64,000 nt of DNA. Source: Streptomyces novaecaesareae. Lineage in GTDB: Bacteria > Actinomycetota > Actinomycetes > Streptomycetales > Streptomycetaceae. The position numbers were made by a program, and so were the translations under genes. The stretch is from contig NZ_JNWQ01000085.1 of the NCBI RefSeq assembly GCF_000716875.1, positions 1 through 64,000 on the forward strand. Reading direction: 5' to 3'. The stretch's first letter is position 1, and every line of letters starts with the position of its first letter. Positions 8,766 through 17,485 of the stretch are shown here, piece by piece. A model generated the notes under the pieces. That model saw nothing but the letters and a program-made list of their open reading frames with translations. It ran no database searches and was not told the origin of the DNA.

Positions 8766-9956
8766 ATGCTCGACCACCGACTCAGCAGCGAGTACGAGGA
8801 ACTGCGGCGCACCGTCGCCGAGTTCGCCCAGGACGTGGTGGCGCCGAAGATCGGCGAGTTCTACGAGCGGGAGGAGTTCCCCTACGAGATCGTCCGCGAG
8901 ATGGGACGGATGGGGCTCTTCGGCCTGCCCTTCCCGGAGGAGTACGGCGGCATGGGCGGCGACTACCTCGCCCTCGGCCTCGTCCTGGAGGAACTCGCCC
9001 GCGTCGACTCCTCGGTGGCGATCACCCTGGAGGCCGCCGTCTCGCTCGGCGCGATGCCGATCCACCGCTTCGGCACGGAGGAGCAGAAGCGCGAGTGGCT
9101 GCCCCGGCTGACCTCGGGCGAACTCCTCGGCGCCTTCGGCCTCACCGAGCCGGAGGGCGGCTCGGACGCCGGGGCCACCCGCACCACCGCGCGGTACGAC
9201 GAGGCCACCGACGAGTGGGTCATCAACGGGACCAAATGCTTCATCACCAACTCCGGCACCGACATCACCGGTCTGGTCACCGTCACCGCGCTCACCGAAC
9301 CGATCGCTCGTTCGAGTGAAGAAGGCGAATTCCGCTCGCCCACCCGGGAAATCTCCTCCATCATCGTGCCCACCGGGACCCCGGGGTTCCAGGTATCGAA
9401 GAAGTACTCGAAGGTCGGGTGGAACGCATCCGACACCCGCGAACTGTCCTTTACCGACTGCCGCGTTCCCGCGGCCAACCTGCTGGGCGAGCGTGGCCGA
9501 GGCTACGCCCAGTTCCTGCGGATCCTCGACGAGGGCCGCATCGCGATCGCGGCCCTGGCCACCGGCCTGGCCCAGGGCTGCGTCGACGAATCCGTGAAGT
9601 ACGCCGGCGAGCGCCGGGCCTTCGGCCGGCCGATCGGCGCCAACCAGGCCATCCAGTTCAAGCTTGCCGACATGGAGCTGCGCGCCCACACCTCCCGCCT
9701 GGCCTGGCGGGACGCCGCCTCCCGGATGCTGCACGGTGAACCGTTCAAGAAGGAGGCCGCGATCGCGAAGCTGTACTCGTCGGAGGCCGCCGTCGACAAC
9801 GCCCGCGAGGCGACCCAGATCCACGGCGGGTACGGCTTCATGAACGAATTCCCGGTCGCCCGCTTCTGGCGCGACAGCAAGATCCTGGAAATCGGGGAGG
9901 GCACGTCGGAGGTCCAGCGCATGCTCATCGCCCGGGAGCTCGGCGTCACGTCCTGA
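8766..9956 (+). CDS. Acyl-CoA dehydrogenase (isovaleryl/branched-chain type)
   Basis: 396-residue FAD enzyme introducing a 2,3-double bond into an acyl-CoA. The three ACAD domains are present: N-terminal helices, the beta domain with FGLTEPEGGSDAG and FITNSGTDIT, and a C-terminal bundle with IHGGYGFMNEFPVARFWRDSKI. The C-terminal EGTSEVQ motif supplies Glu378 as a candidate catalytic base. ATG 8766 is preceded by AGGAGGA. It lies 181 bp after the HMG-CoA lyase stop on the same strand, so it is probably in the same regulon. Isovaleryl-CoA is the expected substrate by context; other branched or short chains are possible. Confidence 0.92.
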   Translation: MLDHRLSSEYEELRRTVAEFAQDVVAPKIGEFYEREEFPYEIVREMGRMGLFGLPFPEEYGGMGGDYLALGLVLEELARVDSSVAITLEAAVSLGAMPIHRFGTEEQKREWLPRLTSGELLGAFGLTEPEGGSDAGATRTTARYDEATDEWVINGTKCFITNSGTDITGLVTVTALTEPIARSSEEGEFRSPTREISSIIVPTGTPGFQVSKKYSKVGWNASDTRELSFTDCRVPAANLLGERGRGYAQFLRILDEGRIAIAALATGLAQGCVDESVKYAGERRAFGRPIGANQAIQFKLADMELRAHTSRLAWRDAASRMLHGEPFKKEAAIAKLYSSEAAVDNAREATQIHGGYGFMNEFPVARFWRDSKILEIGEGTSEVQRMLIARELGVTS

Positions 9957-9967
9957 GCCGAGCCCAC

Positions 9968-9982
9968 CGGGGCAACGCCCCG
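9968..9982. terminator. Short GC hairpin between convergent genes
   Basis: CGGGGCAACGCCCCG forms a 6-bp stem with a 3-nt loop just after the dehydrogenase stop and before the convergent stress-protein gene. There is no T-run, as is common for actinobacterial terminators. Confidence 0.4.
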
Positions 9983-10082
9983 CTCCACGACCGGTGTTGA
10001 GCTTCACGACCGGCACCGGGGAGCGGCCCACGGTGGAGGAGGCACCAGGAGGAGACGCCCGGGGAAGAGTCCCGACGGACCG

Positions 10083-11243
10083 TCAGGGGATCACGATCAC
10101 CGGGCGGTTGGCCCGCCGCGCCAGCCGCCCGGAGACCGAGCCGAAGATCTTGCCGAGCAGGCCGTGCGTCGTGCCGACGACGATCGCGTCGGCGGCGTAC
10201 TCACGGCCGACCTCCTCGATCTCGTGGCAGATGTCGCCGCCGCGCTCGACCAGGATCCACGGCACCCCGGCGAGGAAGTCCGCACACGCGAGCTCCAGGC
10301 CGAGGACCTCGGTCCGGTGGTCGGGGAGGTCGACGAAGACGGGAGGCTCGCAGCCCGCCCAGACCGTGGCGGGCAGGCGGTTGGCGACGTGCACGATCAC
10401 CAGACCGCACTGCGATCGGCGCGCCATGCCGACCGCGTAGGCGAGGGCGCGCTCGCTCGACAGCGAGCCGTCGAAGCCGACCACCACGCCGTGCTGGAAC
10501 ACCGGGTCGAGGAAAGACGCGGGCGCCTCCTGCGAGGACGGCTCGACGTTCCCGAACGCGTCGGCCGCGCCCGAGGCAGTCTCCGGCCGCTCGGCGCCCG
10601 GGCCCAGGCGGCCCGTCACCGGAGGCCTCGCAGGGCCGGCCGGGGGCTCGCCGCGCCGCTCACGGGGCCCCGGGCGGTCGCGGCGGGAGAGGTTGCCGCG
10701 GCGAGCGAGGCCGCGCAGAGCGCGCGCGAGGCTCTGCGGGCCGTCGTTTCCGGGGTCCGGGTCCAGGCCCGGCTCCGCAGGCCGGGCCGCCTCGGCGGCA
10801 TCGGCTCGCTGCTCATGGCCGGTCCGGCCGGCCGGGATGCGGCCCGCGGCCTCGGCGCGCGGGTCCGCGTGCCCGTCGGCGCGCTGGTCGCCGTGCCCGT
10901 CGGCGCGCTGGTCGCCGTGCCCGTCGGCGCGCTGGTCGCCGTGCCCGTCGGCGCGCTGGTCGCCGTGCCTGTCGGGGTGCCTGCTGGTGCACCCGTCGGC
11001 GGGCTCGGCGGTGCGGTCGGGAACGCGGGCACCGTCGGTCCGGTCGGCGTGACGGTCCGGGTGGCTGTCCGCACGTCCGTCCGCAGGGCTGTCGCCGGGC
11101 GCGCCCACAGGGCCGTCGGCGCGCCCGGAAGCGTGCCCGTCGGCCGGGCCTGGGTTCGTACGGACTCCGTCTCCCCCGGTCCCTGCGCCCGCGCTGCGGG
11201 GCGCGTCCGGTTCGACCGGTCGGGGAGGCTCAAAACCAGCCAT
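10083..11243 (-). CDS. Universal stress protein with a long repetitive N-terminal extension
   Basis: 386 residues. Only the last 140 or so form the Usp alpha/beta domain, beginning VVVGFDGSLSSERALAYAV and ending VVGTTHGLLGKIFGSVS and PVIVIP. The nucleotide loop is shorter than the usual G-2x-G-9x-G(S/T), so ATP binding is uncertain. The first 245 residues are Pro, Arg, Asp and Gly rich and contain four perfect 8-residue repeats of type DGHGDQRA. Typical stand-alone Usp proteins are about 140-150 residues. The gene is convergent with the dehydrogenase. The start at 11243 has no strong Shine-Dalgarno, so the extent of the disordered part is less certain than the domain. Confidence 0.75.
   Translation of the reverse strand: MAGFEPPRPVEPDAPRSAGAGTGGDGVRTNPGPADGHASGRADGPVGAPGDSPADGRADSHPDRHADRTDGARVPDRTAEPADGCTSRHPDRHGDQRADGHGDQRADGHGDQRADGHGDQRADGHADPRAEAAGRIPAGRTGHEQRADAAEAARPAEPGLDPDPGNDGPQSLARALRGLARRGNLSRRDRPGPRERRGEPPAGPARPPVTGRLGPGAERPETASGAADAFGNVEPSSQEAPASFLDPVFQHGVVVGFDGSLSSERALAYAVGMARRSQCGLVIVHVANRLPATVWAGCEPPVFVDLPDHRTEVLGLELACADFLAGVPWILVERGGDICHEIEEVGREYAADAIVVGTTHGLLGKIFGSVSGRLARRANRPVIVIP
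10871..10966 (-). repeat. Four perfect 24-bp tandem repeats in the stress-protein gene
   Basis: The 24-bp unit beginning GCCCGTCGGCGCGCTGGTCG (plus strand) is repeated four times without change, followed by a decayed fifth copy. It encodes an eight-residue Asp/Gly/His/Arg/Gln repeat. The units are contiguous, with no spacers, and in frame, so this is a coding minisatellite and not a CRISPR. Confidence 0.95.
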
Positions 11244-11748
11244 GGCTCACGGCTCTTCGATGGAGAGGGGCCGACAGGAGAGGACAACGCTGCCCGGGCA
11301 GCAGGCCCGCCCACGGGATGACGTCGGTCTGAGCCGCGCAGCACCGTATGGACCTGTTCCTTTCAGAGTACGACGGGCGTGGGGCCCAGCCCAGCGGCGG
11401 AGCCCCGGAGCGACGTTGTTCCCGCGAAAGGGGGATGCGCCCGCCGTGGCAGTGCGCCCTGCCCGCAGGCGGTCACGCCCCCTCCGGAGAGGAGGTTCCC
11501 TGGAGCTTGACTGAGCGGACCGGGCGGCGCAACAGGCCCCCGGGACACCGTGACCGGACTGTCATGGATCGGCGACGATCCGTTGCGACACGTCGCGAAC
11601 CGTTACTCCCTGCTGCCCCGGCAGCCCCTCCTGGGGCCACCCGGTGCTGGTGCCGTACGTCAGCTGCCGGAGCCCGTTTCAGCCACTTCGTACGGCTTCG
11701 GGTCGCGCTCTGGCATTTGCCAGATGCATAGGCGCGGGCGCTGGCACC
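11244..11748. other. Long divergent intergenic region
   Basis: 505 bp between the divergent stress-protein and HAD genes. It has no ORF with convincing codon bias. The one clear element is the 16-bp inverted repeat at 11709-11724. A TTGACT at 11507-11512 resembles a -35 hexamer but has no matching -10. Confidence 0.5.
11709..11724. promoter_or_regulatory. Inverted repeat TCTGGCATTTGCCAGA upstream of the HAD gene
   Basis: Two 7-bp arms with a 2-bp centre, ending 24 bp before the HAD start. The core CTGGCATTTGCCAG differs by one base from the perfect palindrome at 28845-28866. The match at two unlinked places suggests a common DNA-binding protein. Confidence 0.5.
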
Positions 11749-12870
11749 ATGCTCGGCATGCCCCTGCTCCTGTTCGACCTCGACAACACGCTGCTCCCCC
11801 GGGACGCCGCCTTCCGGGCCTGGGCACAGGACTTCCTGTCCGAACGCGACCTCCCGCCCGGCGACGTCGACTGGTTCGTCACCATCGACGGCGGCGGCTA
11901 CGTGCCGCGCAGCACCGTACTGTCCGCGGTCCGGCGCCGCTACGGCCTGGACGGCTCCACCGAGTTCCTGCTCGCCCACTACCGACGCGGCATCAACTCC
12001 CACATCCACTGCCCGCCGCGGCACATCGAGGCGCTGCGGGTGGCGCGGGCGGCCGGGTGGACGCTCGGGATCGTCAGCAACGGGGGCACCCGGCCGCAGT
12101 TGGAGAAGATCCGGCGGACCGGGCTGGGGCCGATGGTCGACGGCTGGGTCATCTCCGAGGAGGCCGACTGCGTCAAGCCGGACCCGCTGATCTTCGAGAT
12201 AGCCGCCCAGCGGTGCGGCATCGCGCCCACCGGGGAATGGGCCGCGCACACCTGGATGATCGGGGACCACGCGCCCGCCGACATCGCCGGCGCCGAGCTG
12301 GCCGGGCTGCGCAGCGTCTGGCTGCACCACGGTCGGCCGTGGGCGGAGAGCGGCTACCGGCCGACGCTGAAGGCGGCCGGTCTGCCCGAGGCCGTCGGCC
12401 AGGTGCTCGCGGCACGCAACGCGCCCTCGCCCCGGCCGGGGGTCCGGACCGCCGGATCGGGTCGGCGGCAGGCCGCCGGGGTTCCGGTACGGGCGGCGGC
12501 GCTGCTCGGCGCGCGGTCCGGCGCGCGTGCGTCAACATCCGCCCCGGAGAGTCCGAGTGCGCCCGTTCCCGGGGGCGCTGGGGCGAACGCCAGGGCGGGC
12601 GGCGGGTCGGGGCCGGGAGCCGACTCCGGTGTCCGAAACCGATCCGGCGGGTTTGCCGTGATCGCCGACGTCCGCACCGGCTCCGGAGCGGTCTCCCGAG
12701 CGGTCTCCGGCACCGGTGCGGCCGTCGGCACGGGGGCCGGCGCCACGCCGGAGCCGCTCACGGAGGACCGCACGCCCGCCCGGACCGCCTTCGCCGCGGC
12801 ACCCGCCCTGCCGACGGCCGTCACGGCTGCCGCCCCCGCGGTCGCCGCCGCGGTCGCCGCCGCCCAGTAG
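11749..12870 (+). CDS. HAD-superfamily hydrolase with disordered C-terminal tail
   Basis: 373 residues. Motif I is LLFDLDNTLLPRD (nucleophile Asp in DxD), motif II is the VSNGG segment, motif III Lys lies in CVKPDPLIF, and motif IV acidic residues in MIGDHAPAD, so a phosphatase-type active site is complete within about 220 residues. The remaining 150 or so are Ala/Gly/Pro rich without recognisable domains. Starts at 11749 and 11758 are both possible, and neither has a strong Shine-Dalgarno. Substrate unknown. An inverted repeat lies 24 bp upstream. Confidence 0.85.
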   Translation: MLGMPLLLFDLDNTLLPRDAAFRAWAQDFLSERDLPPGDVDWFVTIDGGGYVPRSTVLSAVRRRYGLDGSTEFLLAHYRRGINSHIHCPPRHIEALRVARAAGWTLGIVSNGGTRPQLEKIRRTGLGPMVDGWVISEEADCVKPDPLIFEIAAQRCGIAPTGEWAAHTWMIGDHAPADIAGAELAGLRSVWLHHGRPWAESGYRPTLKAAGLPEAVGQVLAARNAPSPRPGVRTAGSGRRQAAGVPVRAAALLGARSGARASTSAPESPSAPVPGGAGANARAGGGSGPGADSGVRNRSGGFAVIADVRTGSGAVSRAVSGTGAAVGTGAGATPEPLTEDRTPARTAFAAAPALPTAVTAAAPAVAAAVAAAQ

Positions 12871-12994
12871 CCGCCGTAGCAAAGCACCCGAAGCACGCCC
12901 TGCCGGGCCGGCCCGCGCGCCCTCCGGACAGCCCGGCCGGGTCATCCCTGCCGGACAGCCCTGCCGAGTCCTCCCCGCTGGTCATCCCTGCCGG

Positions 12995-13795
12995 TCAGGC
13001 CTGTGCCGAGGTGCGGCTCCACCAGCAGGTTCGAGCCTGCTCGGTGAATCCGAGCTTGCGGTAGAGCGGTTCGCCGAGCGTGGTGGCGACCAGGGTGGCC
13101 GGGCGGTCCGGGTGTGCGTGGGCCAGGGCGGTCTGCAGGACGACGCGGGCCACCCCCCGGCCGCGCTGGTCGGGCAGGGTCACGACCCAGTACACGCCGG
13201 TGGCCCGGCCGTCGTCGTAGGTGAGGCAGGCGCCGGCCACGGCGCCGTCGGCGCGGCCGAGCCAAGCCCGCCAGCCGGGCTCGCGCAGCAGCTGCCCCGG
13301 GAGGGCCGCGCCGCGGACCCAGGGCTGTCGGGCGGGCAGCGGGAAGCCCTCCACGATCGCCCGTTCGACCTGTGCGAGGCCGTCGCCGTCCCGGGCCTCA
13401 TCGACCGTCAGGATGCCGCCCCCGGCGGCTTCCGAGACCGCGGGCAGGGCGTTCGTCACGCCCTCGACCGGGCCGGGGTCCCGGACCATCACCGGCATGA
13501 TCGGCAGCCGGGCGGCTCCGAGGCGGGTGAGGTCGAGCCCTCCGTACGGGTCCTCCAGCGTGAAGCGGATGGTCGACCACTCGCTCAGAAGGCCATCCAA
13601 CTCCCGCTCCACCAGGCCTGGTTCGGCGTAGGGGCGGGTCACCACGAACCGGTGCGCGTCATCCGGGGTGCGGGCGCAGCGGACTGCCGTCAGCCCCGGG
13701 CCGGCGCGGAACCGCCAACCGTGGACGCGGGCTTGGCTGAGCCAGAAGGCGGCGGCGTTGTCGTTGGCCCGTTCGAGCCGGCTGTCGGCATTCAC
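12995..13795 (-). CDS. GNAT-family N-acetyltransferase
   Basis: 266 residues. The C-terminal half carries the acetyl-CoA-binding motif A, VVTLPDQRGRGVARVVL, and a final GEPLYRKLGFTEQAR strand/turn usual in GNATs. The N-terminal 130 residues look like a second, decayed GNAT-like half. Substrate unknown. The gene is convergent with the HAD gene and divergent from adpA, with a 422-bp shared upstream region. Confidence 0.82.
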   Translation of the reverse strand: MNADSRLERANDNAAAFWLSQARVHGWRFRAGPGLTAVRCARTPDDAHRFVVTRPYAEPGLVERELDGLLSEWSTIRFTLEDPYGGLDLTRLGAARLPIMPVMVRDPGPVEGVTNALPAVSEAAGGGILTVDEARDGDGLAQVERAIVEGFPLPARQPWVRGAALPGQLLREPGWRAWLGRADGAVAGACLTYDDGRATGVYWVVTLPDQRGRGVARVVLQTALAHAHPDRPATLVATTLGEPLYRKLGFTEQARTCWWSRTSAQA

Positions 13796-14217
13796 GGCAG
13801 GACCGTAACCCGGCGGCCCGAATGCCGGTTCCGCCGCGTCAGGCTTGGCCGGATGAAGCCTGGGAGGCGCACATCAGGCTTCTGTGCGCCCTCCCGTGCA
13901 CCGACGATTTTCGGTCAATTTCGCACCGCTCCCTCCCGCTTGGGCAAATCCGCAGCCCAGACCCGCCCACCGGGCACACGGGGGCCGAACGCTCCGTGAA
14001 CGGCCCTGCGACAACCAGCCACCGTTGCCTCGGCCCTCTTCACAGAAGGGTCGACGGGTGCCACGCTTCGTGATCGAATGCATCACGCCAAATTGCCATG
14101 TCGACATAGCGTCGGATGGTGAACTTGTCACAACGGCAATGGTCCACCCGATAGATTTCGATCTTGGCTAGCAGTGCCGCACCACCCACACCACACCACC
14201 GAGGGGGCTTGAGCGCC
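13796..14217. promoter_or_regulatory. Divergent upstream region of adpA
   Basis: 422 bp, with an AT-richer core at 14070-14160 that probably holds the adpA promoter. Visible elements are GTGAT-N7-ATCAC at 14070-14086, the palindrome ATGTCGACAT at 14098-14107, TTGTCA at 14125-14130 and TAGATT at 14152-14157. TAGATT fits the actinobacterial -10 TAGRNT, but its spacing from TTGTCA is 21 bp, too long for a standard pair. In other streptomycetes adpA is controlled by gamma-butyrolactone receptors and by AdpA itself; a site for these is not proven here. Confidence 0.5.
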
Positions 14218-16701
14218 TTGAGCAGGGTGAGCAGGAGCGACGCGGGTCCTGACAGCGGCCAGGCGGTGGCCGGCACCGCGGGTCGATCCGCGAGAAGCGC
14301 TGGCACCTCCGCGATCGCCACCACCCGCAGCTCCGGCGCCCCGGGCGCCGCCGCGCACCCCTCCTACCCCGCCGTGCACTCGCCCGCGGCGCACTCCCCC
14401 ACGGCCGGCCCGGGCACCGTCCCGGGCGGCGCCGAACACGGCGCGGCCACGCCGCACGGAGGCCAGCCCCACGGAGCCCAGCCCCACGGAGGCCAGTCCC
14501 ACGGAGCCCAGCCGTACGGAGGCGGGCAGTCCACCGGCGGACACCCCGTCAGCGGCGGGCAGCCGGTCGGCGGACAGCCCATCAGCCGAGGCCTCGTCAG
14601 CCACGCCCCGGCCCATGGCGGCGACTACCCCGGTTACACGGGTTACACCGGCTACGCGGGCCACCCCGCCTACCCCGGTGGCGTTCCGGGCCCGAACGGC
14701 GCCCCGGGTGCCACCGGCGGCCCGCTCGGCGGACTCGCGCTCGGCACCGCCCCCGGCCACGGCCCGCTGGGCCACAGCGGCCACAGCAGCCACGGCAGCC
14801 ACGGCGCGAACGGCTCCGCGAGCACCGCGACGACCTCCGCCCCGCGCAAGCTGTCCGGTCGGCGTCGCCGGGAGACCGTCGCGGTGCTGATCTTCGGCGG
14901 TGCCCCGATCTTCGAGAGCTCGATCCCGCTCTCGGTCTTCGGCGTGGACCGCCAGGACGCCGGGGTGCCCCGCTACCGCCTGCTGGTCTGCGCCGGTGAG
15001 GAGGGGCCGCTGGCCACCACCGGCGGCCTGACCCTCTCCGCCCCGTACGGTCTGGAGGCCCTGGCCCGGGCCGGCACGATCGTCGTACCGGCCTGGCGCT
15101 CGATCTCCCAGCCTCCGCCGGTCGAGGCGATCACCGCCCTGCGCAAGGCCCACCACGAGGGCGCCCGGATCATCGGCCTCTGCACCGGCGCCTTCGTGCT
15201 GGCCGCCGCCGGCCTGCTCGACGGCCGCCCGGCGACCACCCACTGGATGTACGCGCCGACGCTGGCCAAGCGCTACCCGCGGGTCCACGTCGACCCGCGC
15301 GAGCTGTTCGTCGACGACGGCGACGTGCTCACCTCGGCCGGCACCGCCGCCGGCATCGACCTGTGCCTGCACGTGGTGCGCAGCGACCACGGCGCCGAGG
15401 CGGCCAACGCGCTGGCCCGCCGCCTGGTGGTGCCGAGCCGCCGCGGCGGCGGAGGACAGGCCCAGTACATCGATCAGTCTTTACCGGAGGAGATCGGCAA
15501 CGACCCGCTGGCCGAGGTGGTCACCTGGGCGCTGGAGAACCTCAACCAGCAGTTCGACGTCGAAGTGCTGGCGGCTCGCGCCTACATGAGCCGGCGCACC
15601 TTCGACCGACGGTTCCGCACGCTCACCGGCAGTGCGCCGCTGCAGTGGCTGATCACCCAGCGGGTGCTCCAGGCGCAGCGGCTGCTGGAGACCTCGGAGC
15701 TGTCGGTGGACGACGTCGCACGCCGGTGCGGGTTCCGTTCGCCGGTGGCGCTGCGCGGTCACTTCCGCCGCCAGCTCGGGGTCTCCCCGGCCGCGTACCG
15801 GACCAGCTACCGGGCGCGGCGTCCCGGGCAGCAGCCGCCCACGGCGGCCGGTGCGCACGGCGGCGACCTGCGGCTGCCCGGTGCGCTGCCGCACGCGGCG
15901 GCCGGCGCCGCCGGCGTGGCGGGCGGGCCGCTGTTCGGCGGGGCGCACGGCGCCCAGTCGGCGCAGCCGTTCCCGGCCGGGCCGGGCACTCCGACGCCGG
16001 TCGGCCCGCACGGGCAGCCGGTGCACGGACAGCATGGGCACGGGCAGCCGGGAGCGCACGGCCAGCCGGGCGGGTTCGGTCCGGGACAGGTCGGGGCGCC
16101 GGCCGGCCAGGCCTTCCACCCCCGGGCGGGCCAGCCGCACCCGCACCAGCAGGCCGCGCAGCAGTCGTACCCCGGGCAGCAGGGTGCGGCGGGGCGCGGT
16201 CCGGTGCGGCCTCCGGTGGTGCCGCAGCAGGCCGGTCCGGGCGCGGGAGCGGGACGTCCGTCGCGCACCGCCGAGCACGCGGCGGCCGAGGACGGCCTCC
16301 CCCAGCCGGGGGCGCGCGGCCAGGGCCAGGGGCACCGCAGCGCGGTCGAGCGGCCTGCGGACGAGCCGGGTGCGGCCGGACGCGGCCACGGCGCGGCCGC
16401 CGGACGGATGCCGTCCCCCGCCGGGCAGCCGGCGGCCGGGGCGGGCGAGCTCCGCGGTCGGCAGGCGCGGGCGCCGCAGGTCCGTCCCCAGGGCGGCCGG
16501 GCGGCGGCCGAGGGTGCCCGGACGACGCGCGAGGCCCGGACCGGTCGGGAGGGCCACCCGGTCCGCACCGGCCGGGAGGGCGAGCACCCGGACGGCCCCG
16601 GCACGCACGACGGGGCGGAGGAGCACCAGGCCGAGGCCACCGCTGCGGCACCCCGCTCGGCTCCACCGGTGCCCGCGGCGCGTGATCGCGCCGTAGGGTG
16701 A
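14218..16701 (+). CDS. adpA: AdpA/BldH developmental regulator with long low-complexity extensions
   Basis: AraC/XylS-family master regulator of sporulation and secondary metabolism. From residue 211 the sequence follows AdpA: KLSGRRRRETVAVLIF, PIFESSIPLSVFGVDRQDAG, a DJ-1/GATase-like domain with GLCTGAFVLAAAGLLDGRP, then the two-helix-turn-helix domain at about 430-535 with AYMSRRTFDRRFRTLTGSAP and CGFRSPVALRGHFRRQLG. Leu422 is encoded by TTA, the bldA-dependent codon. Unusually, 827 residues are predicted against about 400 in typical AdpA: the first 205 are Gly/His/Pro/Tyr rich and the last 290 are Gln/Gly/Pro/Ala rich. TTG 14218 was chosen for GAGGGGG 10 nt upstream; no start exists near residue 200. 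Its stop overlaps the region before orn, as in other streptomycetes. Confidence 0.9.
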   Translation: MSRVSRSDAGPDSGQAVAGTAGRSARSAGTSAIATTRSSGAPGAAAHPSYPAVHSPAAHSPTAGPGTVPGGAEHGAATPHGGQPHGAQPHGGQSHGAQPYGGGQSTGGHPVSGGQPVGGQPISRGLVSHAPAHGGDYPGYTGYTGYAGHPAYPGGVPGPNGAPGATGGPLGGLALGTAPGHGPLGHSGHSSHGSHGANGSASTATTSAPRKLSGRRRRETVAVLIFGGAPIFESSIPLSVFGVDRQDAGVPRYRLLVCAGEEGPLATTGGLTLSAPYGLEALARAGTIVVPAWRSISQPPPVEAITALRKAHHEGARIIGLCTGAFVLAAAGLLDGRPATTHWMYAPTLAKRYPRVHVDPRELFVDDGDVLTSAGTAAGIDLCLHVVRSDHGAEAANALARRLVVPSRRGGGGQAQYIDQSLPEEIGNDPLAEVVTWALENLNQQFDVEVLAARAYMSRRTFDRRFRTLTGSAPLQWLITQRVLQAQRLLETSELSVDDVARRCGFRSPVALRGHFRRQLGVSPAAYRTSYRARRPGQQPPTAAGAHGGDLRLPGALPHAAAGAAGVAGGPLFGGAHGAQSAQPFPAGPGTPTPVGPHGQPVHGQHGHGQPGAHGQPGGFGPGQVGAPAGQAFHPRAGQPHPHQQAAQQSYPGQQGAAGRGPVRPPVVPQQAGPGAGAGRPSRTAEHAAAEDGLPQPGARGQGQGHRSAVERPADEPGAAGRGHGAAAGRMPSPAGQPAAGAGELRGRQARAPQVRPQGGRAAAEGARTTREARTGREGHPVRTGREGEHPDGPGTHDGAEEHQAEATAAAPRSAPPVPAARDRAVG
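14461..14520 (+). repeat. Four 15-bp coding repeats in the adpA N-terminal extension
   Basis: Four tandem 15-bp units of type GGCCAGCCCCACGGA encode (Gly/Ala)-Gln-(Pro/Ser)-(His/Tyr)-Gly. They are followed by Gly/Gln/Ser and Tyr-Gly-rich stretches (14625-14690). These form part of a disordered, prion-like segment preceding the regulator domain. Confidence 0.85.
15481..15483 (+). promoter_or_regulatory. TTA codon in adpA (bldA-dependent translation)
   Basis: Leu422 in the linker segment QSLPEEIG is encoded by TTA, between the DJ-1-like domain and the HTH domain. TTA is very rare in streptomycetes and is read by the bldA tRNA. The position matches the known TTA codon of Streptomyces adpA, so developmental control by bldA appears conserved. 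Confidence 0.92.
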
Positions 16702-16706
16702 GGTGC

Positions 16707-17309
16707 GTGAATGACCGTTTGGTATGGATCGACTGTGAAATGACTGGCCTCGACCTCGACCGGGACGCCCTGGTCGAGGTCGCGGTGCTGGTGACGGACT
16801 CCGAGCTGAACATCCTCGGCGAGGGCGTGGACGTCATCGTCCGGCCGCCGGCGGAGGCGCTGGCGAACATGCCCGAGGTGGTGCGCGCGATGCACACCGC
16901 CTCCGGCCTGTTGGAGGAGCTGGAGCAGGGCGTGACCCTGGCCGAGGCCGAGGAGCGGGTGCTCGCGTACGTGCGCGAGCACGTGCCGGAGGCCGGGAGG
17001 ACGCCGCTGTGCGGCAACTCGGTGGCCACCGACCGCGGTTTCCTGGCCCGGGACATGCCCGCCCTGGAGAAGCACCTGCACTACCGGATCGTGGACGTCT
17101 CCTCGATCAAGGAGCTGGCCCGCCGCTGGTACCCGAAGGCGTACTACAACAGCCCGCAGAAGGGCGGCAATCACCGAGCGCTCGCCGACATCCGGGAGAG
17201 CATCGACGAACTGCGGTACTACCGCGAGGCCGTGTTCGTCCCGCAGCCCGGCCCGGACGCCGACACCGCGCGCGCCATCGCCGGGAAGTACCAGCCCCCG
17301 GCCGGCTGA
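16707..17309 (+). CDS. orn: Oligoribonuclease
   Basis: 200-residue DEDDh 3'-5' exonuclease that finishes RNA decay by cutting two- to five-nucleotide RNAs, including pGpG from c-di-GMP turnover. Motif I is LVWIDCEMTGLD (Asp and Glu), motif II lies in CGNSVATDRGFLARDMP, and motif III with His/Asp in NHRALADIRESIDELRYYR. GTG 16707 was preferred over an overlapping GTG 16698 because the family begins (V/M)NDRLVWID and AGGGTGAGG precedes it closely. It directly follows adpA, as in Streptomyces, where orn also influences development. Confidence 0.96.
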   Translation: MNDRLVWIDCEMTGLDLDRDALVEVAVLVTDSELNILGEGVDVIVRPPAEALANMPEVVRAMHTASGLLEELEQGVTLAEAEERVLAYVREHVPEAGRTPLCGNSVATDRGFLARDMPALEKHLHYRIVDVSSIKELARRWYPKAYYNSPQKGGNHRALADIRESIDELRYYREAVFVPQPGPDADTARAIAGKYQPPAG

Positions 17310-17430
17310 TCCGGCGGGCCCGCTTCGGTCGGCTCCGCACCGACCGTCGGCGGGACCCCGCCGTAGGGTCCGCGAGGGTGCCCACGCCCGCGGGATCGGA
17401 ACCCTGGCGCGAGCACCCTCTCGGATCCTG

Positions 17431-17436
17431 TAGAGT
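17431..17436 (+). promoter_or_regulatory. -10-like TAGAGT upstream of tRNA-His
   Basis: TAGAGT fits the actinobacterial -10 consensus and is the same hexamer as upstream of the first tRNA-Lys gene. It lies 55 nt before the mature tRNA-His 5' end. No good -35 partner was seen. Confidence 0.4.
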
Positions 17437-17485
17437 TCTTCCTGTCGGAACGGGAACGCGAGAGCGGGAACGGACCGGACAGATG

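Noticed and set aside
10871..10966. Possible CRISPR-like array
   Set aside because: The units are contiguous without spacers and in frame in a coding sequence.
14125..14157. TTGTCA/TAGATT as the adpA promoter
   Set aside because: The 21-bp spacer is too long for a standard promoter, so it is listed only as a component of the region.
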